Source: Microbispora oryzae | GTDB taxonomy: Bacteria; Actinomycetota; Actinomycetes; Streptosporangiales; Streptosporangiaceae | Assembly (NCBI RefSeq): GCF_017896165.1 | Contig: NZ_JAFCNB010000026.1 | Location: forward strand, 17,581-81,580 | Length of the DNA stretch: 64,000 nucleotides | Direction: 5' to 3' | Part shown: positions 9,765 through 20,854 of the stretch, piece after piece | Layout: every line of letters starts with the position of its first letter | Numbering within the stretch: position 1 is the first letter of the stretch | Position numbers and translations under genes: made by a program | Notes under the pieces: model-generated | The model's database searches: none | What the model saw: only the letters and a program-made list of their open reading frames with translations | Told to the model about the DNA's origin: nothing

Positions 9765-10796
9765 CTAGTTCGTCCCGAGATACCTGTTCAGCTCTTGCCG
9801 ATATTTCCTGAACTCAGCCTCGTTGTCAGTGAATTTGGTGATTTTACGACGGGGATCAGTCGTGACAAACCAGTACCAATCGCCCACGGCGGGGTGCAGG
9901 GTCGCCCTGAGGGCACTCTCCCCCGGGTTGCCGATCGGGCCCGGCGGCAGACCCGGGCGACGGTAGGTGTTGTACGGCGACTCGATCCGGGTGTCCGCCT
10001 CCGAGACCTTCAGCGTGTGCCGCTTCAGCGCGTAGTTGACCGTGCTGTCCATCTCCAGCTTCGCGCCGCGCGCCAGCCGGTTCTGCACCACCCGGGAGAC
10101 CTTGGGGTAGTCGGCCTCGACGCCGCCCTCCGCCTGCACGATGCTCGCCACGGTCACCGCCTGCCGCGGCGTCAGCCTGACGGCCGGTGCGGACCGCTCA
10201 AGTGCCAGCTTGACCGCCGCCACCCGGAACCGCGCGATCATGCTCCGCAGCAGCGCCCTCGCCGTCGTGCCCGGCTCGATCTCGTACGTCGCGGGGAACA
10301 GGAAGCCCTCGATGTCGCCCTCGGCGTACGGGGGCAGCCGCAGGTCGCCGGGCCGCGCGGCGGCGCTGGTGAAGTCCGCCAGCGGGATGCCCGTGCCGGC
10401 CGCGAGGACGGTCAGCACCTCCGCCGTGCGCAGGCCCTCGGGCACGGTCACCGTGCGCACGACGCGGGAGCCGGGCGCGAGCAGCAGGTCGAGGGCCGAC
10501 GCCGCCGCCATGTGCCGCCGCAACCGGTAGCGGCCGGGCCGCAGGGTGTTCTCCTTCGCCCGCGCGGTGACCTCGTGGACGAAGGACCTGGAACTGGCCA
10601 CGACGCCCGCCCGCTCCAGACTCCGGCCGATGTCCCCGGCGCTCGCTCCGGGCGTGATGTCCACGTTGACGGCGCCGTAGCCGGCGCCCGCGTAGTCGGC
10701 GGCCCCCGGTTCCTGCCGCACGGCGGCGTGGACCCCGAAGGCGATCGCCGCCGTGACCGCGGCGGCTCCGGCCACCAGGGCCGGTGACGCCTTCAC
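9765..10796 (-). CDS. MltG-like transglycosylase, tandem copy 2
   Basis: A second YceG/MltG-family protein of 343 residues. It lacks the long Arg-rich tail of its neighbour: the membrane segment begins at once (about residues 6-26). The catalytic domain keeps the Glu in [17 protein letters not shown] (about residue 223), [13 protein letters not shown] and FVTTD. It is clearly homologous to the adjacent copy but well diverged, so the duplication is not recent. The start is GTG 10794-10796, overlapping the ruvX stop by four bases (GTGA). The two copies may act on different strands or with different partners; that is inference. Confidence 0.88.
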   Translation of the reverse strand: MKASPALVAGAAAVTAAIAFGVHAAVRQEPGAADYAGAGYGAVNVDITPGASAGDIGRSLERAGVVASSRSFVHEVTARAKENTLRPGRYRLRRHMAAASALDLLLAPGSRVVRTVTVPEGLRTAEVLTVLAAGTGIPLADFTSAAARPGDLRLPPYAEGDIEGFLFPATYEIEPGTTARALLRSMIARFRVAAVKLALERSAPAVRLTPRQAVTVASIVQAEGGVEADYPKVSRVVQNRLARGAKLEMDSTVNYALKRHTLKVSEADTRIESPYNTYRRPGLPPGPIGNPGESALRATLHPAVGDWYWFVTTDPRRKITKFTDNEAEFRKYRQELNRYLGTN

Positions 10797-11293
10797 CTGC
10801 CGGTCCCGCCGCTCGCTTCCTCGCCGGGCCCGCGGCCCGGCGGTGGTTCCAGTGGTCGTCCCGGTGGCCGGCCGGAGATCCGCTCGCCGTCCAGCGCCGC
10901 CTGCAGGAGTACCACCGCGGCGGCCTGGTCGACGACGTCGCGCTGGTCGCGCGCCCTGACCCCGCTCGACCGCAGCCCGCGCTGGGCCGTGACCGTGCTC
11001 AGCCGCTCGTCCACCAGCCGTACCGGCACCGGGGTCACCCGGGCGGCGAGCCGTCCGGCGAACTCCCGGGCGGCCGCGGCCGCGTGGCTCTCCCTGCCCG
11101 ACAGGGACGTCGGCAGTCCGACGAGTATCTCGATCGCCTCGTGCTCGGCGGCGATCGCCGCGATCCTGCCGAGGTCGCCCCGGCCGCGCCGTACGGTCTC
11201 GACCGGCGTGGCGAGCAACCCCGAGGGATCGCTGCGGGCCACGCCGATACGGACGGTGCCGACGTCGACGCCGACGCGGACGCCGTGCCTCAT
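10793..11293 (-). CDS. ruvX: Putative pre-16S rRNA nuclease / Holliday junction resolvase YqgF (RuvX)
   Basis: A 166-residue RNase H-fold protein of the YqgF family. In E. coli, YqgF acts in 16S rRNA 5'-end maturation; a Holliday-junction role has also been proposed. The sequence shows [12 protein letters not shown] (first acidic ligand), [18 protein letters not shown] and [13 protein letters not shown]. It starts at ATG 11291-11293, and homology begins there even though the frame stays open upstream through alaS-antisense sequence. The C terminus is a Pro/Gly-rich tail. It is placed between alaS and mltG as in most actinomycetes. Confidence 0.92.
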   Translation of the reverse strand: MRHGVRVGVDVGTVRIGVARSDPSGLLATPVETVRRGRGDLGRIAAIAAEHEAIEILVGLPTSLSGRESHAAAAAREFAGRLAARVTPVPVRLVDERLSTVTAQRGLRSSGVRARDQRDVVDQAAAVVLLQAALDGERISGRPPGRPLEPPPGRGPGEEASGGTGR

Positions 11294-11321
11294 GGGTCCG
11301 TCCCCACCCTCACCCGGCCGG

Positions 11322-13994
11322 TCAGCCGAGTGAGGAGGTGATTGTCTCCTCGACCGCGCGCAGCGCGTCCCCGATCGCCTCGGGACGGCTTCCTCCGCCC
11401 TGCGCCACGTCGTCCTTGCCGCCACCGCCACCCCCAAGAGTCTTGGCGGCGACGCCGACGAGCCTGCCGGCCTTGAGCCCTCGTTCGCGCCCCGCCTCGT
11501 TGACCACGGCCACGACGACCGGCCGATCGGAGGGGACACCGGACACGACGACGACCGCGGCGCGGTCGCCCGGGAACCGCCCGCGCACATCAAGGGCGAG
11601 TTTACGCAGGTCGTCGGCGGAGGTGCCATCAGGCGCGCGGTGTGTCACGACCGAGACGCCCTGGATGTCGCGGGCGCCCGCGGCGAGCTCGCCCGCCACG
11701 GCGAGGACCTGGGCGGAGCGGAGCCGCTCCAGCTCCTTCTCCGCGGTCCGCAGCCGGGTGACGATGCCCTCAATGCGCTCGGGCAGCTCCTCGCGGCGGA
11801 CCTTGAGCTGCTCGCTGAGCTGCGCCACCAGCACGCTCTCGCGGGCGAGGAACCGGAACGCGTCGGTGCCGACGAGCGCCTCGACCCGGCGGACGCCGGC
11901 GCCGATCGACGCCTCCCCGAGGACCTTGATCAGGCCGAGCTGCCCGGAGCTGGCCACGTGGGTGCCGCCGCACAGCTCCCGGGAGTAGTCGCCGACCTCG
12001 ACGACGCGGACCTCGTTGCCGTACTTCTCGCCGAACAGGGCCAGGGCGCCCATCGCGCGGGCCTCCGCCTGGCTCGTGTAGAACGCGTTGACCGTGAGGT
12101 CGTCGATCAGGACCGCGTTGACCTCGTCCTCGACGTCGCGCAGGACGCTGTGCGAGATCGCCCCGGCGGCGGTGAAGTCGAAGCGGAACCGGCCGGGCGA
12201 GTTCTCCGAGCCCGCCTGGGCCGCCGACTCGCCGAGCGCGTTGCGGAACCCGCGGTGGACCAGGTGGGTCGCGGTGTGGCTGCGGGAGATGGCCCGCCGC
12301 CGCTCCAGGTCGATCTCCGCGTGCGCCTGGTCGCCCACCCGGACCTCGCCGGTACGGACCTTGCCCCGGTGTACGACGAGACCGGTGATCGGCGACTGCA
12401 CGTCGAGCACCTCGATCTCGGCGCCGCCGGTGCGGATCAGTCCCTGGTCGGAGAGCTGGCCGCCGCCCTCGGGATAGAAGGGGGTCCGGTCGAGCACGAC
12501 CTCCAGCGTCGTCCCCGCACCCGCGGCGGGCACCGACACGCCGTCGGCCAGCAGGCCCACGACGTTCGCCTCGGCCGTCGTGTACTCGTAGCCGAGGAAG
12601 GCGACCTTGCCGGACTTCTCCAGGATTCCGGTGAACACGGAGATGTCGGCGTTGCCGGTCTTCTTCGCCGCCGCGTCGGCCTTGGCCCGGTCGCGCTGCT
12701 CCTGCATGAGCCGCCGGAAGCCCTCCTCGTCGACCTCCAGCCCCTGCTCCGCGGCCATCTCGAGGGTGAGGTCGATCGGGAAGCCGTACGTGTCGTGGAG
12801 CTGGAACGCCTGGTCGCCGCCGAGCGTGGGCGCGCCCTTGCGCTTGGTCTCCTCGACCGCGGCGTCGAAGATCGCCGTACCGGTGCGGAGGGTGCCCAGG
12901 AAGGACGCCTCCTCCGCGTCGATGACGGTGTGGATGTTGGCCGCGTCGCTCTTGAGCTCGGGATAGAGCCTGCTCATCACGTCGACGGTGACGGCGGTGA
13001 GCTCGTGCATGTAGCGCTCCTCGCCCGCCCCGAGCAGGCGCAGGTTGCGGATCGCCCGGCGGAGCATGCGGCGCAGCACGTAGCCGCGGCCCTCGTTGGA
13101 GGGCAGCACGCCGTCGCCCACGAGCATCACGCCCGCGCGCATGTGATCGGCGATCACCCGCAGCGAGACGTCGGAGCGCCGGTCGCGGCCGTACTTCGAC
13201 TTGGTGAGCTCGGCCGCGCGGTCGAGGATCCGGTACGTGGTGTCGATCTCGTAGATGTTGTCGACGCCCTGCAGGATCGCGGCCATGCGCTCCAGGCCCA
13301 TGCCCGTGTCGACGCTCTTGGCCGGCAGTTCCCCGGCGACGTCGAAGTCGACCTTGCTGCGGACCGCGCTCAGCTGGAACTGCATGAAGACGTTGTTCCA
13401 GACCTCCAGGTAGCGGGTCTCGTCGGCGACGGGACCACCCTCCCTGCCGTACTCCGGGCCGCGGTCGTAGTAGATCTCGGTGCAGGGGCCGCCGGGGCCG
13501 GGCACGCCCATGTGCCAGTAGTTGTCCGCGAGGCCGCGGCGCTGGACCCGCTCGGCGGGCAGGCCGACCTTGCGGTGCCAGATCTCGAACGCCTCGTCGT
13601 CGTCGTGGTAGACGGTCGCCCAGAGCCGGTCCTCGGGGAAGCCGAAGCCGCCGTCGGACTCGGACCGGGTGAGCAGCTCCCACGCGAACGGGATCGCCTG
13701 CTCCTTGAAGTAGTCGCCGAAGGAGAAGTTGCCGAGCATCTGGAAGAAGCTGGCGTGGCGCGTCGTCTTGCCGACCTCGTCGATGTCGAGCGTGCGCACC
13801 ACCTTCTGCACGCTCGTGGCCCGCTTGAACGGGGGCTTCTGCTGACCCAGGAAGTAGGGCTTGAAGGGCACCATGCCCGCGTTCACGAGCAGGAGCGTCG
13901 GATCCTCGGCGACCAGGCTGGCCGAGGGCACGACGGTGTGCCCGCGTTCCTCGAAGAAACGCAGGAAGCGGCGGGCGATCTCTGCCGACTCCAT
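11322..13994 (-). CDS. alaS: Alanyl-tRNA synthetase
   Basis: An 890-residue class II synthetase charging tRNA-Ala. The catalytic core begins [14 protein letters not shown] and contains [13 protein letters not shown] and the [10 protein letters not shown] segment. A tRNA-recognition helical domain follows. The editing domain carries the zinc/catalytic motif [10 protein letters not shown] and the CGGTHV Cys-His pair. A C-Ala domain with a Gly-rich loop ([11 protein letters not shown]) ends the protein. ATG 13992-13994 is chosen because other actinobacterial AlaRS start MESAEI; an ATG four codons upstream is possible. The gene lies 1 bp after the stop of the small DUF6167 gene. Confidence 0.97.
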   Translation of the reverse strand: MESAEIARRFLRFFEERGHTVVPSASLVAEDPTLLLVNAGMVPFKPYFLGQQKPPFKRATSVQKVVRTLDIDEVGKTTRHASFFQMLGNFSFGDYFKEQAIPFAWELLTRSESDGGFGFPEDRLWATVYHDDDEAFEIWHRKVGLPAERVQRRGLADNYWHMGVPGPGGPCTEIYYDRGPEYGREGGPVADETRYLEVWNNVFMQFQLSAVRSKVDFDVAGELPAKSVDTGMGLERMAAILQGVDNIYEIDTTYRILDRAAELTKSKYGRDRRSDVSLRVIADHMRAGVMLVGDGVLPSNEGRGYVLRRMLRRAIRNLRLLGAGEERYMHELTAVTVDVMSRLYPELKSDAANIHTVIDAEEASFLGTLRTGTAIFDAAVEETKRKGAPTLGGDQAFQLHDTYGFPIDLTLEMAAEQGLEVDEEGFRRLMQEQRDRAKADAAAKKTGNADISVFTGILEKSGKVAFLGYEYTTAEANVVGLLADGVSVPAAGAGTTLEVVLDRTPFYPEGGGQLSDQGLIRTGGAEIEVLDVQSPITGLVVHRGKVRTGEVRVGDQAHAEIDLERRRAISRSHTATHLVHRGFRNALGESAAQAGSENSPGRFRFDFTAAGAISHSVLRDVEDEVNAVLIDDLTVNAFYTSQAEARAMGALALFGEKYGNEVRVVEVGDYSRELCGGTHVASSGQLGLIKVLGEASIGAGVRRVEALVGTDAFRFLARESVLVAQLSEQLKVRREELPERIEGIVTRLRTAEKELERLRSAQVLAVAGELAAGARDIQGVSVVTHRAPDGTSADDLRKLALDVRGRFPGDRAAVVVVSGVPSDRPVVVAVVNEAGRERGLKAGRLVGVAAKTLGGGGGGKDDVAQGGGSRPEAIGDALRAVEETITSSLG

Positions 13995-13995
13995 C

Positions 13996-14238
13996 TCAGC
14001 GGCCATCCTTTGCGTCGTCGTTTGTGCTGGTGGCGGTACGGTCAACCCTGTCGAGCCCGAACTCGGCGCGCAACTCGGTTTCCCTGCTCGCCGACAGGCG
14101 GCGCACGTCGCCGGCGAAGTCGCGCAGCTCGTCGGCCGCGCGCCTGGCCACGTGGTCGGGCCGCAATGACTGAAGCTTACGCATGGTCCAGACCGCGAGG
14201 TACGCGCCCAGGGCCATGTAGAGCAGTCGCCGGATCAT
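13996..14238 (-). CDS. Small membrane-anchored protein, DUF6167-like
   Basis: An 80-residue protein with an N-terminal hydrophobic segment (about residues 4-18) followed by a basic, then acidic, helical region. Proteins of this size, embedded between a DUF948 gene and alaS, are a conserved actinomycete neighbourhood (DUF6167). The function is unknown. The ATG overlaps the upstream stop by four bases (ATGA), and the stop lies 1 bp before the alaS ATG, so the three genes are tightly coupled. Confidence 0.75.
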   Translation of the reverse strand: MIRRLLYMALGAYLAVWTMRKLQSLRPDHVARRAADELRDFAGDVRRLSASRETELRAEFGLDRVDRTATSTNDDAKDGR

Positions 14239-14729
14239 CGGCGCCCCCGGCCGACCGCCCGGGGCTCCGGCACGCGACCTGCCGCGCGCCGGTCCGCCGG
14301 GGGCCGGTCGCCCGTGCGGGGACCGGCGGCGCCGCGCTCGGCCGTCCGCATGCCGCGGGTCCAGGCGCCCGGCCCGCGCCGCTCCCGCCCGGACATGGCG
14401 GCCCGCAGACCGTGCCCGAACGCCGAGATCCTGATGACCGGCCCGGCGAACAGGGTGGAGACCACCGCTGTGATCCTCGCCAGGTTCCCGGTGACCTGAC
14501 GGGCGTTCTCGGTGACGGCCTCGACGGCGACCAGCCGCCGGTTGGCCTCGGAGACCGTCTGGCCCATGTCGTCGAGCAGCGGCGCCAGCCGGTCGCTGAG
14601 CTCGGCGAGCGACCTGCGGGTCTCGGTGAGCAGCCGGGCCAGCCTGACCAGCACGACGGCCATGAAGCAGACCAGGATCGCCCAGAAAATGGCGACGACC
14701 AGGCCCGCGAGCTCTCCCGCGGTAAGCAT
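14235..14729 (-). CDS. DUF948 domain membrane protein
   Basis: A 164-residue protein. One membrane helix lies near the N terminus (about residues 8-30), with a predicted coiled-coil segment behind it (about 35-85: TRRSLAELSDRLAPLLDDM and following). The tail is disordered and rich in Arg, Pro and Ala. The architecture matches DUF948 proteins encoded next to alaS in actinomycetes. AAGGGAGA stands 7 nt before the ATG. The function is unknown; a scaffold role at the membrane is only a guess. Confidence 0.78.
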   Translation of the reverse strand: MLTAGELAGLVVAIFWAILVCFMAVVLVRLARLLTETRRSLAELSDRLAPLLDDMGQTVSEANRRLVAVEAVTENARQVTGNLARITAVVSTLFAGPVIRISAFGHGLRAAMSGRERRGPGAWTRGMRTAERGAAGPRTGDRPPADRRAAGRVPEPRAVGRGRR

Positions 14730-14831
14730 GTGCCGATCTCCCTTAGATCACCCGAGCCGGAATGGCAAGACCTTACCGTGAACGCCCTGCCCCCCGTTCC
14801 GCATCACACGCCCACGGCGGCCCTGCGGCGC

Positions 14832-16139
14832 TCATTCGCCCCTGAGGAAGGCGCGGATCCTGGCCCACCGCTCGCCGTACCTGGCCTCCGCGCCGTGCCC
14901 GGTCGGCTCGTAGTAGCGCCGCTCGCGCAGTTCCTCGGGCGCGTAGTCCTGCCGGACCAGGCCGTGCTCGAAGTCGTGGGGGTACTGGTAGCCCTTGCCG
15001 TGGCCGAGCTTCTTCGCCCCGGCGTAGTGGGCGTCACGCAGGTGGCCGGGGATCCGGCCGACCATGCCGCGGCGCACGTCGTCGGACGCCGCTCCGATGG
15101 CCTTCACCACGGCGTTGGACTTGGGCGCGAGCGCGCAGTGGATGACCGCCTGCGCCAGGTTGATCCGTCCCTCCGGCAGGCCGATGAACTCGACCGCCTG
15201 AGCCGCCGCCACCGCGATCTGCAGGCACGTCGGGTCGGCCATGCCCACGTCCTCCGAGGCGAAGATCACGATGCGGCGGGCGATGAAACGCGGGTCCTCC
15301 CCCGCCTCGACCATCCGCGCCAGGTAGTGCAGCGCGGCGTCCGCGTCCGACCCGCGCATGCTCTTGATGAACGCGCTGATCACGTCGTAGTGCTGGTCGC
15401 CCTGCCGGTCGTAGCGGACCGCCGCCTTGTCGGCCGCCTTCTCGACCACGTCGACCGTCACGTCGTCCGCGAGCAGCGCCGCCGCCTCCAGGTAGGTGAG
15501 CGATCGGCGGGCGTCGCCGCCGGCCAGCCGTACGAGCTGGTCGAGGGCGTCGGGACGGACGGCGACCCGGCCGTCCAGGCCCCGGGGATCGGCGACGGCC
15601 CGTTCCAGGACCGCCCGGATGTCGTCGTCGCCGAGCGGCTCCAGCGTGAGCAGCAGCGAGCGGGACAGCAGCGGCGAGATGACGGAGAAGAACGGGTTCT
15701 CGGTCGTGGCGCCGATGAACGTGACCCAGCGGTTCTCCACCGCCGGCAGCAGCGCGTCCTGCTGGGCCTTGTTGAAACGGTGGACCTCGTCGACGAACAG
15801 CACCGTCTGCCGGCCGGTCATGCCCAGGTCGCGCCGGGCCTGCTCGATCGCCGCCCGGACCTCCTTGACGCCGGCGGACACCGCCGAGACCTCGACGAAC
15901 CGCCGGCTGGTGGCGTTGGAGACGACGTAGGCCAGCGTGGTCTTGCCGGTCCCCGGCGGGCCCCACAGGAACAGCGACATGGGGGCGTCGCTCTCGACCA
16001 GCCGCCGCAGCGGGGTGCCGGGGCCGAGGAGGTGCCGCTGGCCGATCACCTCGTCCAGCGCCCGCGGCCGCATGCGCACGGCCAGGGGCTCCTGGCCGCG
16101 GTGGGCCTCCTCGGCCGCCGAGTCGAACAGGCTGTCCAC
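14832..16139 (-). CDS. rarA: Replication-associated recombination ATPase RarA
   Basis: A 435-residue AAA+ clamp-loader-like ATPase (RarA/MgsA) that acts at stalled replication forks. It has Walker [10 protein letters not shown], Walker [10 protein letters not shown] and sensor 1 FIGATTENP. The helical lid follows with the arginine finger region [11 protein letters not shown], and the C-terminal tetramerisation domain contains DVGMADP and the end [13 protein letters not shown]. The start is GTG 16137-16139. It precedes the DUF948-alaS group with a 102-bp gap. Confidence 0.93.
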   Translation of the reverse strand: MDSLFDSAAEEAHRGQEPLAVRMRPRALDEVIGQRHLLGPGTPLRRLVESDAPMSLFLWGPPGTGKTTLAYVVSNATSRRFVEVSAVSAGVKEVRAAIEQARRDLGMTGRQTVLFVDEVHRFNKAQQDALLPAVENRWVTFIGATTENPFFSVISPLLSRSLLLTLEPLGDDDIRAVLERAVADPRGLDGRVAVRPDALDQLVRLAGGDARRSLTYLEAAALLADDVTVDVVEKAADKAAVRYDRQGDQHYDVISAFIKSMRGSDADAALHYLARMVEAGEDPRFIARRIVIFASEDVGMADPTCLQIAVAAAQAVEFIGLPEGRINLAQAVIHCALAPKSNAVVKAIGAASDDVRRGMVGRIPGHLRDAHYAGAKKLGHGKGYQYPHDFEHGLVRQDYAPEELRERRYYEPTGHGAEARYGERWARIRAFLRGE

Positions 16140-16190
16140 ATCGCCGACACTACCGGCAGGATCGGGCGCCGGGCGCCCGCCCCGCGCGGG

Positions 16191-16664
16191 TCAGCCGGCC
16201 CACACCGCCCGCGCGCCCGCGTCCCCGGTACGAACGATGTAGTAGCCGACGGCGACGGCGAGCACGACCGACGCGACGGACACCAGGACGGTGACGGCGC
16301 GGGGCGCCGGGCCGGCGCCGTCGGGGCCGCGGCGGCTACGCGTGAGGTAGACGAGCGCCAGCGCGGCCACGGTCAGGATCGCGGTTATCGGCAGGAGCAC
16401 GTCGGCGAACTGGGAGTGGAACTCGACCGCCTCCGGCACGTTGCCGCCGAACATCCGGTGCTCCAGCGCCTCTCCGCTCTCCTTCGCGGCGAAGACGGAC
16501 ACCGGCGCCGCCAGCGCGCACAACACCAGGGCCCAGTCGAGCTTGTGCCGGAATCGCGGCAGGGCGACGTAGGCGATCGCGAGCACCGCGAGAAGCGGGG
16601 CGAAGACAACCGCCGCGTGGACGAGCAGCGGGTGCGCGGGAAGGCCGAAAACCTGGTCGAACAT
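16191..16664 (-). CDS. DUF2231 integral membrane protein
   Basis: A 157-residue protein with four predicted membrane helices. It opens with the DUF2231 signature MFDQVFGLPAHPLLVHAAVVF. The family is of unknown function; some members are linked to redox or heme membrane systems. The ATG (16662-16664) follows AGGAGCGAGGAA. It is transcribed leftward, divergent from the cyclophilin lipoprotein gene across a 222-bp region. Confidence 0.8.
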   Translation of the reverse strand: MFDQVFGLPAHPLLVHAAVVFAPLLAVLAIAYVALPRFRHKLDWALVLCALAAPVSVFAAKESGEALEHRMFGGNVPEAVEFHSQFADVLLPITAILTVAALALVYLTRSRRGPDGAGPAPRAVTVLVSVASVVLAVAVGYYIVRTGDAGARAVWAG

Positions 16665-16886
16665 CGTTCCTCGCTCCTGGAAGGGGACCTGGCGGCGCCC
16701 CGTGATGCCGGGGCGCCTGCACCTCATACGGATCCGATCGCCAGGAGGTTCGCAGGGAGTTCTGAGAGACAGATGAGTGCAAACTCTCGTGATACCCGTG
16801 GGGCGCATGCTTTACACGAACACAACGAGGATCACGGATAGAGTGACGCAGCAGTCGTAAACAAGGGAAAAAGGGAAGGCATAGCG

Positions 16887-17777
16887 GTGACCGACACTGA
16901 TCGGCAGAAGCCGGCTCCGTACGGGAGCACGGCCAGGCGCACCACCCCCCTCGGCACGCGAGGCTTCCACCTCGGCCTTGGGCTCGGTGTCCTCGCGCTG
17001 GCGGGCGGCCTCGCGGCCTGCAGTGGCGGCTCGAAGGACAACGCGGCGGCCAGTTCAAGCCCCTCGGCCAGCACGGTGGGGCCGTCGGCGGCCCCCTCGA
17101 CCGTGGCACCGCCTACGGTGACGCCGAAGCCCTCCGACCTGCGCAAGGTCACCTGCAGCTACCGCAAGGACGACACCGGCAGCCCCGCCAAGTTCGTCGG
17201 CTTTCCGCCGAAGAGGCTGAGCGCGGCGGTCATCAAGGCGAGCACGATGACCGTGCGGACCAACCTCGGCGACATCGTGATCGAGCTGGCCACCGGCGAC
17301 GCCCCCTGCACGGTCAACTCGTTCGCGTTCCTGGCGAAGAAGAACTTCTTCGACAACACCGTCTGCCACCGGCTCACGACGATCCAGACGAACGGCCTCG
17401 GCCTGCTGCAGTGCGGCGACCCGCAGGCCAAGGGCGACGGCGAGAACCCGACCGACGGCACGGGCGGCCCCGGCTACCTGTTCGACGACGAGAACCTGGG
17501 GCCGCAGTACACCCGCGGCGTCGTCTTCATGGCGCAGCCGGGCGACGCGTCCAACTCGAACGGCAGCCAGTTCGCGATCTCCTACACCGACGAGAACGCG
17601 CAGCTCCCGCAGGCGTACACGCCCTTCGGCATCGTCAAGAAGGGCATGGACATCGTCGACAAGATCGTCAAGGGCGGGGTGAAGACCGCCAAGGACGGGG
17701 TCGACATCACCAGCGACGACGGCGGCTCCAACGCCCCCAAGCTGAAGGTCCTGGTCAAGAACGTCGTCGTCTCCTGA
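16887..17777 (+). CDS. Cyclophilin-type peptidyl-prolyl isomerase lipoprotein
   Basis: A 296-residue exported peptidyl-prolyl cis-trans isomerase. A signal peptide with a lipobox-like LAAC (Cys at about residue 45) suggests anchoring to the outer face of the membrane. An Ala/Ser/Pro linker leads to a cyclophilin domain (about residues 110-295) with TNLGDIVIEL, a NGSQFAIS core segment and YTPFGIV. The FFMT-type active-site stretch reads VVFMAQ, and the catalytic Arg position falls in CHRL. GGAAGG precedes the GTG start. It is paralogous to the gene at 21,807. It likely aids folding of exported proteins. Confidence 0.88.
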   Translation: MTDTDRQKPAPYGSTARRTTPLGTRGFHLGLGLGVLALAGGLAACSGGSKDNAAASSSPSASTVGPSAAPSTVAPPTVTPKPSDLRKVTCSYRKDDTGSPAKFVGFPPKRLSAAVIKASTMTVRTNLGDIVIELATGDAPCTVNSFAFLAKKNFFDNTVCHRLTTIQTNGLGLLQCGDPQAKGDGENPTDGTGGPGYLFDDENLGPQYTRGVVFMAQPGDASNSNGSQFAISYTDENAQLPQAYTPFGIVKKGMDIVDKIVKGGVKTAKDGVDITSDDGGSNAPKLKVLVKNVVVS

Positions 17778-17785
17778 CACGGCGG

Positions 17786-17821
17786 ACGGCCGCCGGTCCC
17801 CCTGCGGGGGCCGGCGGCCGT
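17786..17821. terminator. Bidirectional terminator between cyclophilin and aspS
   Basis: An almost perfect 16-bp hairpin (17786-17802 with 17806-17821, one bulged T, TGC loop), 9 nt after the cyclophilin stop and 35 nt from the aspS stop. The two genes converge here, so the hairpin can serve both. Confidence 0.8.
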
Positions 17822-17855
17822 CGCGCGTACAGGTCCCCGTCGCGGGGCCCGCCCG

Positions 17856-19601
17856 TCAGCCCTGAGTGGCCGCCTCCGCCTTCGGCGCGGCGTCCACCCC
17901 GGCCTCCTTGCGCTGGGCGCCCGTGATCGGCGTGGGCGCGCCGGTGAGCGGGTCGTAGCCCGACGCCGTCTTCGGGAACGCGATCACGTCGCGGATCGAC
18001 TCACCGCCGGCCAGCAGCATGCAGATGCGGTCCCAGCCGTACGCGATGCCCCCGTGGGGCGGCGGGCCGTACTTGAACGCCTCGAGCAGGAAGCCGAACT
18101 TGCTCTCCGCCTCCTCCTTGGAGATGCCGAGCACGTCGAAGACCCGCTGCTGCATCTCCGCCCGGTGGATACGGATGGAGCCGCCGCCGATCTCCATGCC
18201 GTTGCAGACCATGTCGTACGCGTACGCGAGGGCCTCGGCCGGGTGGTCCTGGAAGTTGTCGGCCCACTCGGGCTTGGGCGACGTGAAGGGGTGATGGACC
18301 GCGGTCCAGCCGCCCTCGCCGTCCTCCTCGAACATGGGCGCGTCGACCACCCACAGGAACGACCACAGCGACTCGTCGATCAGCCCGCAGCGGCGGCCGA
18401 TCTCCAGCCGCGCGGCGCCGAGCAGTTCGCGGGAGGCGGCCTTCGCGCCCGCGGCGAAGAAGACGGCGTCGCCCGGCTTCGCACCGGTCGCCTCGGCCAG
18501 GCCCGCGCTCTCGGCCTCCGACAGGTTCTTGGCCACCGGGCCGCCCAGGCCGTCCTCCTGGACGAGGACGTACGCCAGTCCGCGGGCGCCGCGGGACTTG
18601 GCCCACTCCTGCCAGGCGTCCAGCTCCCTGCGGGTCTGGGACGCGCCGCCGGGCATCACGACCGCCCCGACGTAGGGCGCCTGGAAGACCCGGAACGAGG
18701 TGTTCGCGAAGTAGTCGGTCAGCTCGGTCAGCTCGACGCCGAACCGCAGGTCGGGCTTGTCGGAGCCGTACCGCGCCATGGCCTCGGCGTAGGTCATCCG
18801 GGGCAGCGGCGTGGGCAGCTCGTAGCCGAGCGTCTCCTTCCAGATCCGCCCGATGAGGGCCTCACCGAGCTCGATGACGTCGTCCTGGTCGACGAACGAC
18901 ATCTCGATGTCGATCTGGGTGAACTCCGGCTGCCGGTCGGCGCGCAGGTCCTCGTCGCGGAAGCAGCGCGCGAGCTGGTAGTAGCGCTCCAGGCCGGAGA
19001 CCATGAGGAGCTGCTTGAACAGCTGCGGCGACTGCGGCAGGGCGTACCAGTTGCCCGGCTGGAGCCGTACCGGCACGAGGAAGTCGCGGGCGCCCTCGGG
19101 GGTGGAGCGGGTCAGGTTCGGCGTCTCGACGTAGAGGAAGCCCCGCTCGCGCATGACCTCGTTGGCGAGGTAGGTGGCCTGGGAGCGGATCCGCAGCGAC
19201 GCGGCGATCTGCTGGCGGCGGATGTCGAGGTAGCGGTACTTCAGCCGCGCCTCCTCCGACACCCCGGCGCCGCCCTCGATGGGGAACGGCAGCGGGGCCG
19301 ACTCGCTCAGCACCTCGACCTCGTCGGCGACGACCTCGATCTCGCCGGTCGGCAGCTCGGGGTTCTCGTTGCCCTCGGGCCGCGGGCGGACCTCGCCCGT
19401 GACCCTGACGCAGTACTCCGAGCGCAGGTCGTGGGCGTGGTCTTCCTCGCGGAAGACCACCTGGGCCGAGCCGGAGGCGTCGCGCAGGTCGATGAACACG
19501 ACGCCGCCGTGGTCGCGGCGGCGGGCCACCCATCCGGCCAGCGTCACCTGCCGACCGGCATGCTCCTTACGAAGCGTCCCTGCTTCGTGGGTGCGGATCA
19601 C
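17856..19601 (-). CDS. aspS: Aspartyl-tRNA synthetase
   Basis: The 581-residue bacterial-type AspRS. An N-terminal OB-fold anticodon-binding domain contains [19 protein letters not shown]. The class II core has [11 protein letters not shown] and motif 2 at [16 protein letters not shown]. The bacterial GAD insertion domain lies in the middle (around MPGGASQTR). Motif 3 is [13 protein letters not shown]. The GTG start (19599-19601) overlaps the hisS stop (GTGA). Whether it also charges tRNA-Asn cannot be judged here. Confidence 0.97.
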   Translation of the reverse strand: MIRTHEAGTLRKEHAGRQVTLAGWVARRRDHGGVVFIDLRDASGSAQVVFREEDHAHDLRSEYCVRVTGEVRPRPEGNENPELPTGEIEVVADEVEVLSESAPLPFPIEGGAGVSEEARLKYRYLDIRRQQIAASLRIRSQATYLANEVMRERGFLYVETPNLTRSTPEGARDFLVPVRLQPGNWYALPQSPQLFKQLLMVSGLERYYQLARCFRDEDLRADRQPEFTQIDIEMSFVDQDDVIELGEALIGRIWKETLGYELPTPLPRMTYAEAMARYGSDKPDLRFGVELTELTDYFANTSFRVFQAPYVGAVVMPGGASQTRRELDAWQEWAKSRGARGLAYVLVQEDGLGGPVAKNLSEAESAGLAEATGAKPGDAVFFAAGAKAASRELLGAARLEIGRRCGLIDESLWSFLWVVDAPMFEEDGEGGWTAVHHPFTSPKPEWADNFQDHPAEALAYAYDMVCNGMEIGGGSIRIHRAEMQQRVFDVLGISKEEAESKFGFLLEAFKYGPPPHGGIAYGWDRICMLLAGGESIRDVIAFPKTASGYDPLTGAPTPITGAQRKEAGVDAAPKAEAATQG

Positions 19602-20854
19602 GAGACTTTCCCCTTCAATACGTCGACGACCTCCGCGAGCGGAACCGCGGTCTGGTCGGCTGTGGTCAGGTCTTTCACTTGCACGGCTCCCGCCTCGATG
19701 TCCCGGTCGCCCAGGATCATGGCGTAGCGGGCGCCGCTGCGGTCGGCCGCCTTCATCGCGCCCTTGACGCCACGGCCGCCGAAGGCCATGTCGACCGCGA
19801 GACCCGCCCGGCGAAGCTCGCTGACCAGCGGGAAGATCCGTCGCCTGGCCTCTTCCCCGAGGGGCACGGCGAACACGTCGAGGTGCCGGGGCCGCTCGCC
19901 CAGCAGCCCCTCGGCCTCCATCGCCAGCACCGTGCGGTCCACCCCGAGGGCCCAGCCCACGCTGGGCAGCGCCGGGCCGCCGATCATCTCGCTCAGCCCG
20001 TCGTAGCGGCCGCCCCCGCCGACCGCCGACTGGGCGCCCAGTCCGTCGTGCAGGAACTCGAAGGTGGTGCGGGTGTAGTAGTCGAGGCCGCGCACCAGGC
20101 GCGGGTCGTCGGCGTAGGCCACCCCCGCCGCGGACAGCAGCCCCCTGACCTCCTCGTGGTAGGCCTTGCAGGCCCCGCAGAGGTGGTCGGTCACCAGCGG
20201 CGCCCCGGTGAGCTGGGCCCGCACCTCGGGCCGCTTGTCGTCGAGCACGCGCAGCGGGTTGATCTCCACGCGCCGCCGGGTGGGCTCGTCGAGGTCGAGG
20301 CCCCGCAGGAACTCCTGCAGCGCCGCCCGGTAGGCCGGGCGGCACTCCTTGCAGCCGAGACTGTTGATCAGCAGCCGGACGCCGCGCAGCCCGAGGGCGG
20401 CGTAGCCGTCGGCGGCCAGCACGATCAGCTCCGCGTCGAGCGCCGGGTCCTCCGCGCCCACGGCCTCGGCGCCCACCTGGGAGAAGTGGCGGTAGCGGCC
20501 GGCCTGGGCCCGTTCGTAGCGGAAGTAGCTGCCCGAATACCAGAGCTTCACCGGCAGCGGCCCGCCCTGCAGACCGTGCTCCAGGACGGCGCGCATGACG
20601 CCGGCGGTCCCCTCCGGACGCAGCGTCAGCGACTGGCCGCCCCTGCTCTCGAACGTGTACATCTCCTTGGAGACGATGTCGGTCGACTCGCCGACCCCAC
20701 GGGAGAACAGCGCGGTGTCCTCGAAGGTGGGCGTCTCGATGTAGCCGTAGCCCGCCCGCCGCAGGGGCGCGGACAGCCCCTCCCGTACGGCGAGCGCCCA
20801 TTCCGAGCGCGGCGGCATCCAGTCGAAGGTGCCCTTGGGCGCCTGAAACGTCAT
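19598..20854 (-). CDS. hisS: Histidyl-tRNA synthetase
   Basis: The 418-residue class II synthetase for tRNA-His. Motif 1 lies around [11 protein letters not shown], motif 2 is [16 protein letters not shown], and the His-specific signatures [15 protein letters not shown] and GGGRYDGL are intact. The C-terminal anticodon-binding domain spans about residues 325-418. ATG 20852-20854 overlaps the upstream metallo-hydrolase stop (TGATG), and the stop overlaps aspS. The three-gene order hydrolase-hisS-aspS is common in actinomycetes. Confidence 0.97.
   Translation of the reverse strand: MTFQAPKGTFDWMPPRSEWALAVREGLSAPLRRAGYGYIETPTFEDTALFSRGVGESTDIVSKEMYTFESRGGQSLTLRPEGTAGVMRAVLEHGLQGGPLPVKLWYSGSYFRYERAQAGRYRHFSQVGAEAVGAEDPALDAELIVLAADGYAALGLRGVRLLINSLGCKECRPAYRAALQEFLRGLDLDEPTRRRVEINPLRVLDDKRPEVRAQLTGAPLVTDHLCGACKAYHEEVRGLLSAAGVAYADDPRLVRGLDYYTRTTFEFLHDGLGAQSAVGGGGRYDGLSEMIGGPALPSVGWALGVDRTVLAMEAEGLLGERPRHLDVFAVPLGEEARRRIFPLVSELRRAGLAVDMAFGGRGVKGAMKAADRSGARYAMILGDRDIEAGAVQVKDLTTADQTAVPLAEVVDVLKGKVS

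Noticed and set aside
11640..16841. A plus-strand open frame of over 1,700 codons across alaS and rarA
   Set aside because: It is antisense to clearly identified genes. In DNA this GC-rich, the frame opposite a strongly biased coding frame stays open by chance, and the translation is low-complexity Arg/Ala/Gly without domains.
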